Assembly (NCBI GenBank): GCA_039707655.1 | Contig: CM077665.1 | Location: 86,259,954-86,323,953 of the forward strand | Direction of reading: 5' to 3' | Length of the DNA: 64,000 nt | DNA from: Elymus sibiricus | Lineage: Eukaryota; Streptophyta; Magnoliopsida; Poales; Poaceae | Shown here: positions 12,214-25,340 of the stretch, in pieces | Numbering within the stretch: position 1 is the first letter of the stretch | Layout: each line of letters begins with the position of its first letter | Program-made: the position numbers and the translations under genes | The notes under the pieces: model-generated | The model's database searches: none | Told to the model about the DNA's origin: nothing | The model's input: the letters and a program-made list of their open reading frames with translations, nothing else

Positions 12214-13739
12214 TGATACGTCTCCGTCGTATCTATAATTTTTGATTGTTTCATGCCAATATTCTACAACTTTCATATACTTTTGGCAACTTTTTATACT
12301 ATTTTTGGGACTAACATATTGATCCAGTGCCCAGTGCCAGTTCCTGTTTGTTGCATGTTTTTTGTTTCGCAGAAAATCCATATCAAACGAAGTCCAAACG
12401 GGATAAAAACTTATGGAGATTTTTTTTGGAATATATGTGAATTTTGGGAAGTGGAATCAACAGAAGGCGGTGCCCGAGGGGCCCACAAGCCATAGGGGTG
12501 CGCCCTGGGGGGTAGGGCGCGCCAGGGTGGCTTGTGGTCACCCCGTAAGGCGGTTAGTGACCTTATTTCGCCGAAAGAAAGCTAATATCCGGATAAAAAT
12601 CGTGTTAAAATTTCAGCCCAATCGGAGTTACGGATCTCCGGGAATTTAAGAAACGGTGAAAGGCCAGAATCTAGAACGCAGAAACAGAAGGAAACAGAGA
12701 GAGAGATCCAATCTCGGAGGGGCTCTCGCCCCTCCGCTGCCATGGAGGCCAAGGACCAGAGGGGAAACCCTCCTCCCATCTAGGGGGGAGGTCAAGGAAG
12801 AAGAAGAAGGAGGGGGGCTCTCCCCCTCTCTCCCGGTGGCACCGGAACGCCGCCGGGGCCATCATCGTGACGGCGATCTACACCAACAACTTCGCAGCCG
12901 TCATCACCAACTCTCTCCCCCTCTATGCAGCGATGTAACACCCCTTCTCCCCGCTGTAATCTCTACTTAAACATGGTGCTCAACGCTATATATTATTTCC
13001 CAATGATGTATGGCTATCCTATGATGTTTGAGTAGATCCGTTTTGTCCTATGGGTTGATTGATGATCATGATTGGTTTGAGTTGCATGTTTTATTATTGG
13101 TGCTGTCCTATGGTGCTCTCCGTGTCGCGCAAGCGTGAGGTATCCTCGCTGTAGGGTGTTGCAATGTGTTCATGATTTGCCTATGGTGGGTTGCTTGAGT
13201 GACAGAAGCATAAACCCAGTAGGTGGGTTGTTGCATATGGGAGTAAAGAGGACTTGATACCTTATAATGCTATGGTTGGGTTTTACCTTAATGATCTTTA
13301 GTAGTTGCGGATGCTTGCTAGAGTTCCAATCAGAAGTGCATATGATCCAAGTAGAGAAAGTATGTTAGCTTATGCCTCTCCCTCATATAAAATTGCAATA
13401 ATGATTACCGATCTAGTTATCGATTGCCTAGGGACAAATAACTTTCTTGTGACAAAAATCTCTCTATTAAAACTAACTTAGTTGTTTCTTTATCTAAGCA
13501 GCCCCTAGTTTTTATTTACGTGCTCTTTATTTTCTTGCAAACCTATCCTATCACACCTACAAAGTACTTCTAGATTCATACTTGTTCTAGGTAAAGCGAA
13601 CGTTAAGCGTGCGTAGAGTTGTATCAGTGGTCGATATAACTTGAGGGAATATTTGTTCTACCTTTAGGTCCTCATTGGGTTCGACACTCTTACTTATCGA
13701 AAGAGGCTACAATTGATCCCCTATACTTGTGGGTTATCA
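12214..13739 (+). repeat. 5' LTR of T1
   Basis: Starts TGATACGTCTCCGTCG and ends GGGTTATCA. It holds a GC-rich dyad segment (CCACAAGCC ... GGCTTGTGG) near 12,480-12,535. It is almost identical to the 3' LTR. Confidence 0.92.
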
Positions 13740-13750
13740 AGACCTTTTTC

Positions 13751-13767
13751 TGGCGCCGTTGCCGGGG
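13751..13767 (+). other. Primer-binding site, tRNA-Asp
   Basis: TGGCGCCGTTGCCGGGG is an exact 17-nt complement of the 3' end of plant tRNA-Asp(GUC). It begins 11 nt after the LTR end, a longer spacer than the usual 0-5 nt. Confidence 0.85.
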
Positions 13768-13863
13768 AGCAATAGCGTGGGGTGAATATTCTCATGTGTG
13801 CTTGTTTGCTTAATCACTAAGTAGATTTTGTTTGCTGTTCTAAGTTGTTCTCTATCTTTAGTT

Positions 13864-15213
13864 ATGGATATGGAACACGAAATACCAAAAAAATTAGGTG
13901 TACTTGCTACTCATGGAGATGGGGAACCTCCTAAAACCCTCGATGCTCGTTATGTGAAAGATATTATGCACTACTTTAATAATCCTGAGAAAACCCCATT
14001 CAATTATATAATGGGACACACGTTGGATCAACGTGAATACTTTAGGGATTATCGCTTGACTCAAAAAGGGAAACTGTTATGGGATCAAATTCATATGTTG
14101 AAATGGTATGCTTGGAATCTATGCTTGAGATATGATATTACTTGTTGCTCTAGGATGAAGGCTAAACACCTTCCCTTTTCATGTAAATTTAATGATAATG
14201 AAACCTTGGCTTCTTATGCTAATGGTATATATGATTACTATGATGTGGAACAAATAGAAGAGTTTGTTGCTTTTAAGGGTGCTTATGAAATTGAAGCTTT
14301 GTTTGAAAAGTATGAAGATTATGATGATGCTGTTTACCGATCTCAAAATTTGGCTATGCTTCGTTATTGTTAAGCCAATTATGAATATAATTCCCATATT
14401 GATCAATTTATTGAGAAAGTCTCCGCTATCCAAGAAGAGACTAATATTTTGTAGGAATCTATGGAAGAAGAAATTGATGACACTGTGAGCTCATTGGATG
14501 AAAAAGATGAGGAGGAGAGCGAAGAACAAAAGGAGGAAGAGCGGATTAGCTACCCGTGCCCACCTTATAATGAGAGTAACTCTTCAACTCATACATTGTT
14601 TAATTTCCCTTCGTTCTTACCAAAGGATGAATGCTATGATAATTGCTATGATCCCTTGGATTCGTTTGAAATATTCCTTTTTGATGAACTTGATGCTTGC
14701 TATGCTTGTGGCCATGATGCCAATATGAATGATGCTTATGGAGATGAACTTGCTATAGTTCCTTATGTTAAACGTGAAATTGTTGCTATTGCACCCACAC
14801 ATGATAGTCCTATTATCCTTTTGAATTCTCCCAACTACACTATATCGGAGAAGTTTGCACTTATTAAGGATTATATAGATGGGTTGCCTTTTACTATTAC
14901 ACATGATGATTTTGATAGATATAATATGCATGTGCTTGCTGCACCTACTTGCAATTATTATGAGAGAGGAACTACATCTTCACCTCTCTATGTTTCCAAT
15001 ATGATAAAATTGCAAGAAACTGCTTATGCTATGTATTGGCCTTTACTTTGTGTGCATGAATTGTTCTTTTATGACATGCCGATGCATAGGAAGAGAGTTA
15101 GACCTCGTTGTTGCATGATATATGTTACTTTGTGCTCACTACTAAATTACAAATCATTGTTAATTAAAATTGGCTTTAATATACCTTGGGATCCGGGTGG
15201 ATCAATTACTTGA
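13864..15213 (+). pseudogene. T1 internal protein (acidic, Asp/Tyr-rich), two premature stops
   Basis: A single frame of about 449 codons from the ATG at 13,864 is interrupted by TAA at 14,371-14,373 and TAG at 14,452-14,454 but otherwise stays open to 15,213. I do not recognise a named domain. The middle is rich in Asp, Glu, Tyr and Asn, with an acidic Glu run around 14,500-14,545. The C-terminal part contains NYYERGT, PLYV and PMHRKRVRPRC. The same landmarks appear in the T2 protein (52,833-53,617), so this is a real, conserved family and not a chance frame. There is no zinc knuckle or catalytic motif. A structural or gag-like role is possible but unproven. Confidence 0.75.
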
Positions 15214-18200
15214 GCACTTTATGCCTAGCTTAATGGCTTTAAAGAAAGCGCTGCCAGGGAGACAACCCAGAAGTTTTAGAGAGTCATTTTATTCTGTTGT
15301 GTGATTTTATATAGTTTAAAAAACAAAAAAAATAAAGAGGGGAACCTAAAATTTTTTCAAAAAGAAAAGTGAAAGTGAGAGAGACGAGCATTGTTAAAAT
15401 GGGAGCATGCCTTGAACTTTGTTCATGCCCATGGAAACCTTGTGAATCTTAATTACAGAAACTTTTCAACAAAAATAATTATCCCCTTGTATAAATCCAT
15501 TGTATTATAAAAATAATGTGCCAAGATTTGCCTTTAGGATGATTAGATTGCTTGTTTGGTGTGTGCAGTGCAAAAACAGAAACTTTGGCTGTAGTGCGTG
15601 AATTTACATTTTTTACTGGAATGTCAAAAGTTTCTGAAATTTTTACACAGTACTGCTATGAATTTTTTTTATTTTGTCCTAATTTTTCAGAATTTTTAGA
15701 GTTACATAAGTATAGTAAATGTTTAGATTGCTTCAGACTGTTCTGTTTAAGACAGATTATGTTTTTGATGCATTGTTTTGCTTGTTTTGATGAAACTACC
15801 GATTGTATCGGTGGTATAAGCCATAAATAAGTTATAATACAGTAGCTACAATGCAAAAACAAAATTTGAATGGGTTTGCAACAGTACTAAAAGTGGTAAT
15901 TTGCTTTATTATACTAACGGATCTCACGAGGGTTTTGTTAAGTTTTGTGTGATTGAAGTTTTCAAGTTTTGGGCGAGATCACGATGGATGAAGGAATAAG
16001 GAGTGGAAAGAGACTAAGCTTGGGGATGCCTGAGGCACCCCAAGGTAATATTCAAGGACTCCCAAGAAACTAAGCTTGGGGATGCCCCGGAAGGCATTCC
16101 CTCTTTTTTCTAACAACCATCGGTAATTTTACTTGGAGCTATATTTTTATTCGTCACATGATATGCGTAAATCTTGGAGCGTCGTGTGCTTTTTATTTTT
16201 CTTTTAATAATGCACCATGCTGGTATGAGAAAGTCCTTGGTTTATTTATAGAAGGCTCTTTGCACTTCACTTATATCTTTTGAGTATGGCTTTATAGAAT
16301 GCTTCATGTGCTTCACTTATATCATTTGAAGTTTGGATTGCCTGTTTCTCTACACATAGAAAACCGCCATTTGTAGAATGCTCTTTTGCTTCACTTATAT
16401 TTGTTAGAGCATGGGCATATCTTTTGTAGAAATAATTAAACTCTCATGCTTCACTTATATCTATTTAGAGAGTCAACAGGAATTGGTCATTCACATGGTT
16501 AGTCAGAAAATCCTACATAAAACTTGTAGATCACTGAATATGATATGTTTGATTCCTTGCAATAGTTTTGCGATATAAAGATGGTGATACTAGAGTCATG
16601 CTAGTGAGTAATTGTGGATTGGTAGAAATACTTGTGTTAAAGTTTGTGATTCCCGTAGCATGCACGTATGGTGAACTGTTATGTGATGAAGTCGGAGCAT
16701 GATTTATTTATTGATTGTCATCCTTTGTGTGGAGGTCGGGATCGCGCGATGGTTAACTCCTACCAACCCTTCCCCTAGGAGCATGCGTGTAGTACCTTGT
16801 TTCGATGACTAATAATTTTTTGCAATAAGTATGTGAGTTCTTTATGACTAATGTTGAGTCCATGGATTATACGCACTCTCACCCTTCCACCATTGCTAGC
16901 CTCTCTAGTACTGCACAACTTTTGCCGGTGCATTAAACCCACCATATTCTCTTCCTCAAAACAGCCACCATACCTACCTATTATGGCATTTCCATAGCCA
17001 TTCCGAGATATATTGCCATGCAACTTCCACCGTTCCGTTTATTATGACACGCACCATCATTGTCATATTGCTTTGCATGATCGTAAGATAGCTAGCATGA
17101 TGTTTTCATGGCTTGTCCGTTTTTTGATGTCATTGCTACGCTAGATCATTGCACATCCCGGTACACCGCCGGAGGCATTCATATAGAGTCATATTTTGTT
17201 CTAGTATCGAGTTGTAATTCTTGAGTTGTAAGTAAATAAAAGTGTGATGATCATCATTATAGAGCATTGTCCCATGTGAGGAAAGGATGATGGAAGTTAC
17301 GATTCCCTCACAAGTTGGGATGAGTCTCCGGACTTTATGAAAAATAAAAGAGGCCAAAGAAGCCCAAATAAAAAAAAGAGGCCAAAGAAGCCCACCAAAA
17401 AAAAGGAGAGAAAAAATAATAAAAATAAAAAAATGAGAGAAAAGAGAGAAGGGGCAATGCTACTATCCTTTACCACACTTGTGCTTCAGAGTAGCACCAT
17501 GTTTTTCATATAGAGAGTCTCCTATGTTGTCACTTTCATATACTAGTGGGAATTTTTCATTATAGAACTTGGCTTGCATATTCCAATGATGGGCTTCCTC
17601 AAATTGCCCTAGGTCTTCATGAGCAAGCAAGTTGGATGCACACCCACTTAGTTTCTTTTGAGCTTTCATACACTTATAGCTCTAGTGCATCCGTTGCATG
17701 GCAATCCCTACTCACTCACATTGATATCTATTGATGGGCATCTCCATAGCCCGTTGATACGCCTAGTTGATGTGAGACTATCTCCTTCTTTTTGTCTTCT
17801 CCACAACCACCATACTCTATTCCACCTATAGTGCTATATCCATGGCTCACGCTCATGTATTGCGTGAAAGTTGAAAAAGTTTGAGAATACTAAAGTATGA
17901 AACAATTGCTTGGCTAAAACCGGGGTTGTGCATGATTTAATACTTTGTGTGATGAAGATGGAGCATAGCCAGACTATATGATTTTGTAGGGATAACTTTC
18001 TTTTAGCCATGATATTTTGAGAAGACATGATTGCTTTATTAGTATGCTTGAAGTATTATTGTCTTAATGTCAAATGATAGACTATTGCTTTGAATCACTC
18101 GTGTCTTAATATTCATGCCATGATTAGATTATATGATCAAGATTATGCTAGGTAGCATTCCACATCAAAAATTATATTTTTTATCATTTACCTACTCGAG

Positions 18201-18228
18201 GACGAGCAGGAATTAAGCTTGGGGATGC
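15214..18228 (+). other. T1 non-coding interior with repeated short motifs
   Basis: No gene. Just after the coding region, GGGAGACAACCCA follows AAAGAAAGCGCT at 15,241-15,270, also present in T2. The string AAGCTTGGGGATGCC occurs at 16,016 and 16,072, each followed by a partial dyad, and once more at 18,215 directly before the 3' LTR, where it is the polypurine tract. GCTTCACTTATAT followed by a variable T-rich end and GAG occurs four times between 16,262 and 16,470. Open frames here lack coding character. Confidence 0.8.
18215..18228 (+). other. Polypurine tract of T1
   Basis: AAGCTTGGGGATGC lies immediately before the 3' LTR. It is the plus-strand primer position, and the same sequence precedes the 3' LTR of T2. 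Confidence 0.65.
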
Positions 18229-19755
18229 TCATACGTCCCCGTCGTATCTATAATTTTTGATTGTTTCATGCCAATATTCTACAACTTTCATATACTTTTG
18301 GCAACTTTTTATACTATTTTTGGGACTAACATATTAATCCAGTGCCCAGTGCCAGTTCCTGTTTGTTGCATGTTTTTTGTTTCGCAGAAAATCCATATCA
18401 AACAAAGTCCAAATGGGATAAAAACTCACGGAGATTTTTTTTGGAATATATGTGAATTTTGGGAAGTGGAATCAACAGAACGCGGTGCCCGAGGGGCCCA
18501 CAAGCCATAGGGGCGCGCCCTGGGGGGTAGGGCGCACCAGGGTGGCTTGTGGTCACCCCGTAAGGCGTTAGAGCCCTTCTTTGGTTGCAAGAAAGCTAAT
18601 ATCTGGATAAAAATCGTGTTAAAATTTCAGCCCAATCGGAGTTACGGATCTCTGGGAATTTAAGAAACGGTGAAAGGCCAGAATCTGGAACGCAAAAACA
18701 GAAGGAAACAGAGAGAGAGATCCAATCTCGGAGGGGCTCTCGCCCCTCCGCTGCCATGGAGGCCAAGGACCAGAGGGGAAACCCTCCTCCCATCTAGGGG
18801 GGAGGTCAAGGAAGAAGAAGAAGGAGGGGGCTCTCTCCCCCTCTCTCCCGGTGGCGCCGGAACGCCGCTGGGGCCATCATCGTGACGGAGATCTACACCA
18901 GCAACTTCGCCGCCGTCATCACCAACTCTCTCCCCCTCTATGCAGCGGTGTAACACCCCTTCTCCCCGCTGTAATCTATACTTAAACATGGTGCTCAATG
19001 CTATATATTATTTTCCAATGATGTATGGCTATCCTATGATGTTTGAGTAGATCCGTTTTGTCCTATGGGTTGATTGATGATCATGATTGGTTTGAGTTGC
19101 ATGTTTTATTATTGGTGCTGTCCTATGGTGCTCTCCGTGTCGCGCAAGCGTGAGGGATCCTCGCTGTAGGGTGTTGCAATGTGTTCATGATTTGCCTATG
19201 GTGGGTTGCTTGAGTGACAGAAGCATAAACCCGAGTAGGTGGGTTGTTGCATATGGGAGTAAAGAGGACTTGATACCTTATAATGCTATGGTTGGGTTTT
19301 ACCTTAATGATCTTTAGTAGTTGCGGATGCTTGCTAGAGTTCCAATCATGAGTGCATATGATCCAAGTAGAGAAAGTATGTTAGCTTATGCCTCTCCCTC
19401 ATATAAAATTGCAATAATGATTACCGGTCTAGTTATCGATTGCCTAGGGACAAATAACTTTCTTGTGACAAAAAGCTCTCTATTAAAACTAACTTAGTTG
19501 TTTCTTTATCTAAGCACCCCCTAGTTTTTATTTACGTGCTCTTTATTTTCTTGCAAACCTATCCTATCACACCTACAAAGTACTTCTAGATTCATACTTG
19601 TTCTAGGTAAAGCGAACGTTAAGCGTGCGTAGAGTTGTATCAGTGGTCGATAGAACTTGAGGGAATATTTGTTCTACCTTTAGCTCCTCATTGTGTTCGA
19701 CACTCTTACTTATCGAAAGAGGCTACAATTGATCCCCTATACTTGTGGGTTATCA
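18229..19755 (+). repeat. 3' LTR of T1
   Basis: Aligns end to end with the 5' LTR. Its first two bases are TC instead of TG, a change that would damage the integrase recognition end. Confidence 0.92.
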
Positions 19756-19760
19756 GTAGT

Positions 19761-20122
19761 CGCACCTGCACGGCTTATTTTCATGTGGCTTTTTTTGTCC
19801 GTTTTTTTCGTCTCATCTCCCACCACCAGCCCTTCACATTGGTTTTTTAACCTCTCAATCAAAAACTTTCCTAATCTTTCCAAGTTTTCCTAACCAGCCA
19901 TGTTACAAATGGCAGGAACCAATAACACGTTACAAAATAATGAAATCCAATTATGTGGCAATCAATTTCAAATCCTAACTTTCCTAACGCATAGATCCTT
20001 GCTTTTTCTAACAACCAAATCTCTATCATTAAATGACAATCAATATTTATTCGTCGTTGGTACCTAGCCCCTCCTCCAACGAAGTCCTCCCTGTCTCCAG
20101 TTCTTCTGTCTTTTCAGTTGTC
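19761..20122. other. Old flank of T1, upstream of the F-box-like remnant
   Basis: Continues the sequence interrupted by T1. It is AT-rich and non-coding, with TTTCCTAA repeated. It may be the former promoter or 5' region of the adjoining F-box-like fragment. Confidence 0.35.
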
Positions 20123-20615
20123 ATGCCTGCGCGTCCTCGAAGTGCACCTCCACGTGGGACTGGTCACGGAGGTCGGGAGTCCGACCTCTACTTCCATGTG
20201 CCCTCCGGTGAGTACTGACTCCTGTGCCACATCTCGCACGGGTCGAGAGGTCGGGCGCCATACTATTGTGTCTTCTCGGCCGACGCCAATGAGCCACGGT
20301 GGCTGAGCGTCCAAGCCACATACATAGAGCAGACCATCATTGCCGTCGAGCAGGCAACCCTTGCAGGGAAACGATGCTTGCTTCACCTTATGACGCCGGC
20401 GGTGCTGCACGGGCACCTGCACTGGCTGGAGCATATGGAGGTCGGGCGCACATACCAGATGGTGGCATTCGACACATAAGTCGAGATGTTCCGGCGGATG
20501 CCACCTTCGCCCGTAACCTGCAAGAAGAAGCACTCCACCTGCTCGTCGCGGACGGGCCACTCATGGCATCCGAGCCGGGCCACTTGTTCGCGAACCTTTG
20601 GGTTCTCGAGGGCTA
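20123..20615 (+). pseudogene. F-box-associated-domain-like gene fragment, broken
   Basis: Reading from the ATG at 20,123, one frame gives SDLYFHVPSGEY, then YYCVFSADANEPRWLSV, LLHLMTPAVLHGHLHWLEH and YQMVAFDT, followed by MFRRMPP. After a frameshift near 20,515 it continues LLVADGPLMASEPGHLF and WVLEGY. This order (display of a stored value, a loop with HLHWL, a strand ending in AFD, then VADG and WVLEGY) is what I know from beta-propeller-like C-terminal domains of plant F-box proteins, which select targets for SCF ubiquitin ligases. In-frame TGA at 20,216-20,218 and TAA at 20,477-20,479 plus the frameshift make it non-functional. No N-terminal F-box is visible, and the 3' end is cut by the T3 LTR. 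It could be a transposon-captured fragment instead of a resident gene. Confidence 0.55.
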
Positions 20616-21669
20616 TGATGTCTATTACACAACTTTATTCTTGTAGATTCCATTGGGCCTCCAAGCGCAGAGTTTTGTAGGACAATAGCAATTTTCCCTC
20701 AGGTGGATAACCTAAGGTTTATCAATCCGTGGGAGGTGTAGGACGAAGATGGTCTCTCTCAAACAATCCTGCAATCAAATACAAGAAATCTCTTGTGTCC
20801 CCAATACACCCAATACAATGGCAAATTGTATAGGTGCACTAGTTCGGCGAAGAGATGGTGATACAAGTATAGTATGGATAGTAGAAGTAGGATTTTATAA
20901 TCTAAATAAATAAAAACAGCTAGGTAATAAGTAGTAAACAACGAGAAAAACGGTATATTAATGCTTGGAAATAAGGCCTAGGATTCATACTTTCACTAGT
21001 ACAATCTCTCAATGATGCTAACATAATTGAATCATATAACAATCCCTCAACGTGCGACAAAGAATCACTCCAACGTTCCTATCTAGCAGAGCATGTAGGA
21101 TGAAATTGTTGTAGGCAGCGAACCACCTCAAAGTTACCCTTTTTGATCAATCTATTGAGACATCCCTATAAGTGTCACAAACAACCCTAGAATTCGTACT
21201 AGAATAACATCTATGATACACATCAATCAACTCTAATGTCACCTAGATACTCCATTGTCACCTCAAGTATCCATGGGTTAATTATTCGACATGCATCAAA
21301 CAAATTCAGACCCATCACATTCAATCCAACACAAAGAACTTCAAAGAGTACCCCAAGATTTATATTAGAGATAGTAGGATGAAAACATGCATCAACCCAT
21401 GTGCATAGATCCCCCAATGTCACCGGAATCCGCAAGTTGATGCCATAACATATATCAAGTGAATCAATAGAACACCCCATTGTCACCATGGGTATCCACA
21501 TGCAAGACATACATCAAGTGTTCTCAAACCCAAAGTATTCATTCCAACGTAACAAAATCTCAAAGGGAAAGACTCAATTCATCACATCAAGATAGCAAGG
21601 GAAGAACACTATATGATTCAACTATGTTACCAAAACCCGTGATACATCAAGATCGTGCCATCTTAAGAA

Positions 21670-21713
<44 letters not shown>

Positions 21714-22288
21714 AACACATAGCTACTGGTACATACCCTCAACCCCGAGGGTGAACTACTCCCTCCTCGTCGTGGAGACCGCTGGGATGATGAAGATGGC
21801 CTCCGGTGATGATTCCCTCATCCGGTAGGGTGTCGGTACAGGGCTCCGGATGAGATTTCCTCGGTACAGAGGGTTGCGGCGGCAAAGCGGAAGTTCTATG
21901 TTTATTTCTGGGGGTTTATCTATTTATAGGATTTTCAGCGTTCGAATCACGCGAAACGGAGCCACATGGGCCCCCCAAGGCAACAGGGCGCGGCCACCCC
22001 CTGGGCGCACCCTGTTACCTTGGAACCTCCTCGTGGGTCCCCTCGTACTCCCTCAAAGCTTCCTGGGCATCTTTCCTTCCAGAAAAAGTCATCAAAAAGT
22101 TTCGGGCGATTCCGAGAACTTGTATTGATTGCACAAAAACAACACCACGGTAATTCTGCTGAAAACTATGTCAGTCCGGGTTAATTTCAATTAAATCATA
22201 TAAAGTGCATCAAAACCATATAAAAATATTGTAAACATAGGTAAATATGGCATGAATACTTCATAAATTATCGATACGTTGGAGACGC
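20616..22288 (-). mobile_element. T3: 3' LTR of a minus-strand gypsy-type element (same family as T2)
   Basis: Starts TGATGTCTATTACACAAC, the reverse complement of the T2 LTR end, and runs to GATACGTTGGAGACG, the reverse complement of the T2 LTR start. It stops a few bases short because M inserted there. The missing last bases and the adjoining interior are found at 58,514-58,644. A TATA box (TATAAATA, minus strand) lies at 21,921-21,928. It has diverged from T2, so this is an older insertion. It interrupts the F-box-like remnant. Confidence 0.85.
21673..21710. repeat. (GA)n microsatellite in the T3 LTR
   Basis: About 19 GA units. The equivalent site in both T2 LTRs (near 51,567 and 57,117) has only about 8-10 TC units, so the tract has expanded in T3. 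Confidence 0.95.
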
Positions 22289-23446
22289 TGAAAGCACAAC
22301 TTCTCCCTAGGTGGTTTTGGTGATTAATAACAACATATATTTCATTGGACTAATGAATCTATCAAGTGTATTTCAGGAAAAGTTCAATGAATGGATTGGC
22401 TAGGATTGTGAGTAGTTTCCCTAGATGCATGGAACATTAATTGGCAAAAGCTTCAAGACTCTATATTTTATATTTATGTGAGAAATCACATTTGAGTCCA
22501 TAGGAAAGCAAAACTATTAAAAGGGGATGAGGCATCTATGATGATCTGGTTGCTCAAAGTGCTTAGAGATTAGCCACCAAAATCATCGACAAATTCTCCC
22601 ACAAAATATTCTGTCCAAACCCTAAAGTCAAATTCAGTGCCACCAATATTTCCACTTCGGTCCTATCGAGTTTTCCCTAGACAGATCCCAAAGCCAAACC
22701 CTAGGAAATCGGTGCAACTGAGTTTTGGTTCGGTATAGCTGAAAAGCAGCGACCACCTCTCTCGTATCTAATTGACAAAAATCGGAATTTCCGATTTTTC
22801 ATTTTGGTGCCATCGAGTCACTGGAACTGCCTAGGTCAACCGAATCGGACTCACCGAGATGCTGTATATCGGTCTCACCGAAAGCCTAAAGTTAGAACAT
22901 TTTGCACTAGTCGGTGCAACTGAGTTTTACTCTCATTCCACCAAGTTGGGCAATAATGTTGTAACAGTTGGATTTTTGTAGATGGCTATATATACCCCTC
23001 CATCTCCCTCTAATTCAGAGAGAGAGCACTCAGAACAAGCAAACACTTCCACCATTCATTTTCTGAGAGAGAGCCACCTACTCATGTGTTGAGATCAAGA
23101 TATTCCACTCCAACCATAAGAATCTTGATTTCTAGCCTCCCCAGGTTGCTTTCCACCCAATTAATCTCCTCTACCAAGCCAAATTCTATGAGAGAGTGAT
23201 TGAGTGTCGAGCAGACTATCTTTTGAAACACAAGAGCAAGGAGTTCATCATCCATACCACATCTATTACCTTTTGGAGAGTGGTGTCTCCTAGATTGGTT
23301 AGGAGTCACTTGGGAGCCTCAATTCATGTGGAGTTGAACCAAGAAGTTTGTAAGGGCAAGGAGATCATCTACTTTGTGAAGATCTACCCTGAGTGAGGCT
23401 AGTCCTTCGTGGACGTAAGCCATGGTGGAATAGACAAGGTTGCTAA
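22289..23446 (+). repeat. M 5' LTR, first part
   Basis: First ~1,158 bp of the LTR, up to the insertion of element A. It includes degenerate TCGGTG/CACCGA dyads (about 22,640-22,930) and a TATA box, TATATATA, at 22,987-22,994. The LTR resumes at 32,486. Confidence 0.88.
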
Positions 23447-25292
23447 TGTTGGGGAACGTTGCATGGGAAACAAAAATTTTTCTACGCACACACAAGATCT
23501 ATCCATGGTGATGAGCATCTACGAGAGGGAGAGTGAATCTACATACCGTTGTAGATCGCTAAGCGGAAGCGTTAAGAAACGCGGTTGATGTAGTCAAACG
23601 TCTCGGCGATCCAAATCGCAAGTCGTCCCTCGATCCGATCACGAACTAGTGCCGAACGGACGGCACCTCCGCGTTCAACACACGTACGACTTGATGACGC
23701 CTTCACCTCCTCGATCCAGCGAGCGATGATGAAGTAGTAGATGAGTTCCGGCAGCACGACTGCGTGGTGATGGTGGTGAGGAACAATCTCTGCAGGGCTT
23801 CGCCAAGCACTACGGAGATTATGACGGGAGAACTAGAGGGTTAGGGTTGCCGACACACGGCTTGGGAAATCTTAATGTGTCCCGTGTGCTAGCCCTGCTC
23901 CTCTATTTATATGTTGAGCCTTGGGGTCTAAACTTGGAGTAAAAGCCTCCTCCAGGTCGGTTTTGCCCGCACAAGGTCGGTTTGGCCCGCAGGGAAAGAG
24001 TCCAACTCGGATCCCTGCAGTACCGCGCACAAGCGGTAGTACCGCTTCACACAAGCGGTAGTACCGCTTATGCGGTAGTACCGCTTCACACAAGCGGTAG
24101 TACCGCTTACGCGGTAGTACTGCCTTACCAGCGGTAGTACCGCTTAAGGCAGCAGCAAAACTTCCTTTTGCACTTCCCAATACCTCGTGGGCTTTACCCA
24201 TTTGGCTCATATAAAGTGTTGCTGCACCCGAACACTTCGGTAAACATCCGGAACCCCTTCCGGTGAATTCCGGAACCCTTCCGGAGATCAAAACACTATT
24301 ATCACATATATCAATCTTTACCTCCGGACTCTTCCGGAGATCCTCGTCATGTCCGGGATCTTATCCGGGACTCCGAACAACTTTCGGTCACCAAAAAAAT
24401 AACTCAACTATACTAATCGTCACCAAACGTTAAGTGTGTAGACCCTGCGGGTTTGAGAACTATGTAGACATGACCGAGACACCTCTACGATCAATAACCA
24501 ATAGCGGGACCTGGATGCCCATATTGGCTCCTACATATTCTACGAAGATCTTTATCGGTCGAACCTCTATGTCAAGGATTCAGTTAATCCCGTATGCTGT
24601 TCCCTTTGTTCTTCGGTATGTTACTTGCCCGAGATTCGATCGTCGGTATCTCTATACCTAGTTCAATCTCGTTACCGGCAAGTCTCTTTACTCGTTCCGT
24701 AATACAAGATCTCATGGCTAACACTTTAGTCACATTGCTTGCAAGGCTCATTGTGATGTTGTATTACCGAGTGGGCCCTGAGATACCTCTCCGTCACACG
24801 GAGTAACAAATCCCAGTCTTGATCCATGCCAACCCAACAGACACCCTCGGAGATACCTGTAGAGCACCTTTATAGTCACCCAGTTACGTTGCGACGTTTG
24901 ATACACACAAGGTATTCCTCCGATGTCAGGGAGTTGCATGATCTCATGGTCATAGGAACAGATACTTGACATGCAGAAAACAATAGCAATAAACTGACAC
25001 GATCATATGCTATGTTTATAGTTTGGGTCTTGTCCATCACATCATTCTCCTAATGATGTGATCCCGTTATCAAATGACATCTCATGTCAATGGCCAGGAA
25101 ACCTTAACCATCTTTGATCAACGAGCTAGTCAACTAGAGGCTTACTAGGGACACAGTGTTGTCTATGTACCCACACATGTATTTGAGTTTCCAATCAATA
25201 CAATTATAGCATAGATAATAAACGATTATCATGAACAAGGAAATATAATAATAACCAATTTATTATTGCCTCTAGGGCATATTTCCAACAGT
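23447..25292 (-). repeat. A 3' LTR
   Basis: Lies left on the plus strand. A TATA box (TATAAATA on the minus strand) is at 23,904-23,911. The adjoining minus-strand AAGTGGGAGAC just outside at 25,293-25,303 is the polypurine tract. Confidence 0.92.
24031..24145. repeat. Array of GCGGTA-G-TACCGC dyads in the A 3' LTR
   Basis: About six copies of the 13-bp inverted repeat GCGGTAGTACCGC, separated by 4-10 bp linkers such as TTCACACAA. One copy is degenerate (TACTGCC). The array lies about 120 bp upstream of the TATA box in element orientation. Confidence 0.93.
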
Positions 25293-25340
25293 CTCCCACT
25301 TGCACTAGAGTCAATAATCTAGTTCACATCACTATGTGAT

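Larger units (their letters stand above)
12214..19755 (+). mobile_element. T1: complete non-autonomous LTR retrotransposon, tRNA-Asp primed
   Basis: Two LTRs of 1,526 and 1,527 bp flank a 4.5-kb interior, bounded by a perfect 5-bp TSD, GTAGT, at 12,209-12,213 and 19,756-19,760. The primer site matches tRNA-Asp. The interior encodes one unfamiliar acidic protein and no protease, reverse transcriptase, RNase H or integrase, so the element must have been mobilised in trans. The TGATACGTCTCC LTR start and overall plan suggest a non-autonomous gypsy-type family; the exact family name was not identified. The close LTR similarity suggests a fairly recent insertion, apart from one divergent patch near 12,555-12,585 versus 18,565-18,600. 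Confidence 0.9.

Noticed and set aside
20616..22288. Considered as a solo LTR
   Set aside because: The sequence at 58,514-58,644 continues the same element into its interior, so it is one LTR of a larger T3, split by M.
24031..24145. CRISPR-like regular palindromic repeats (also 31,190-31,340)
   Set aside because: The units are 13-bp dyads with 4-10-bp linkers inside a plant LTR. There are no spacer-length unique sequences, and the genome is eukaryotic.
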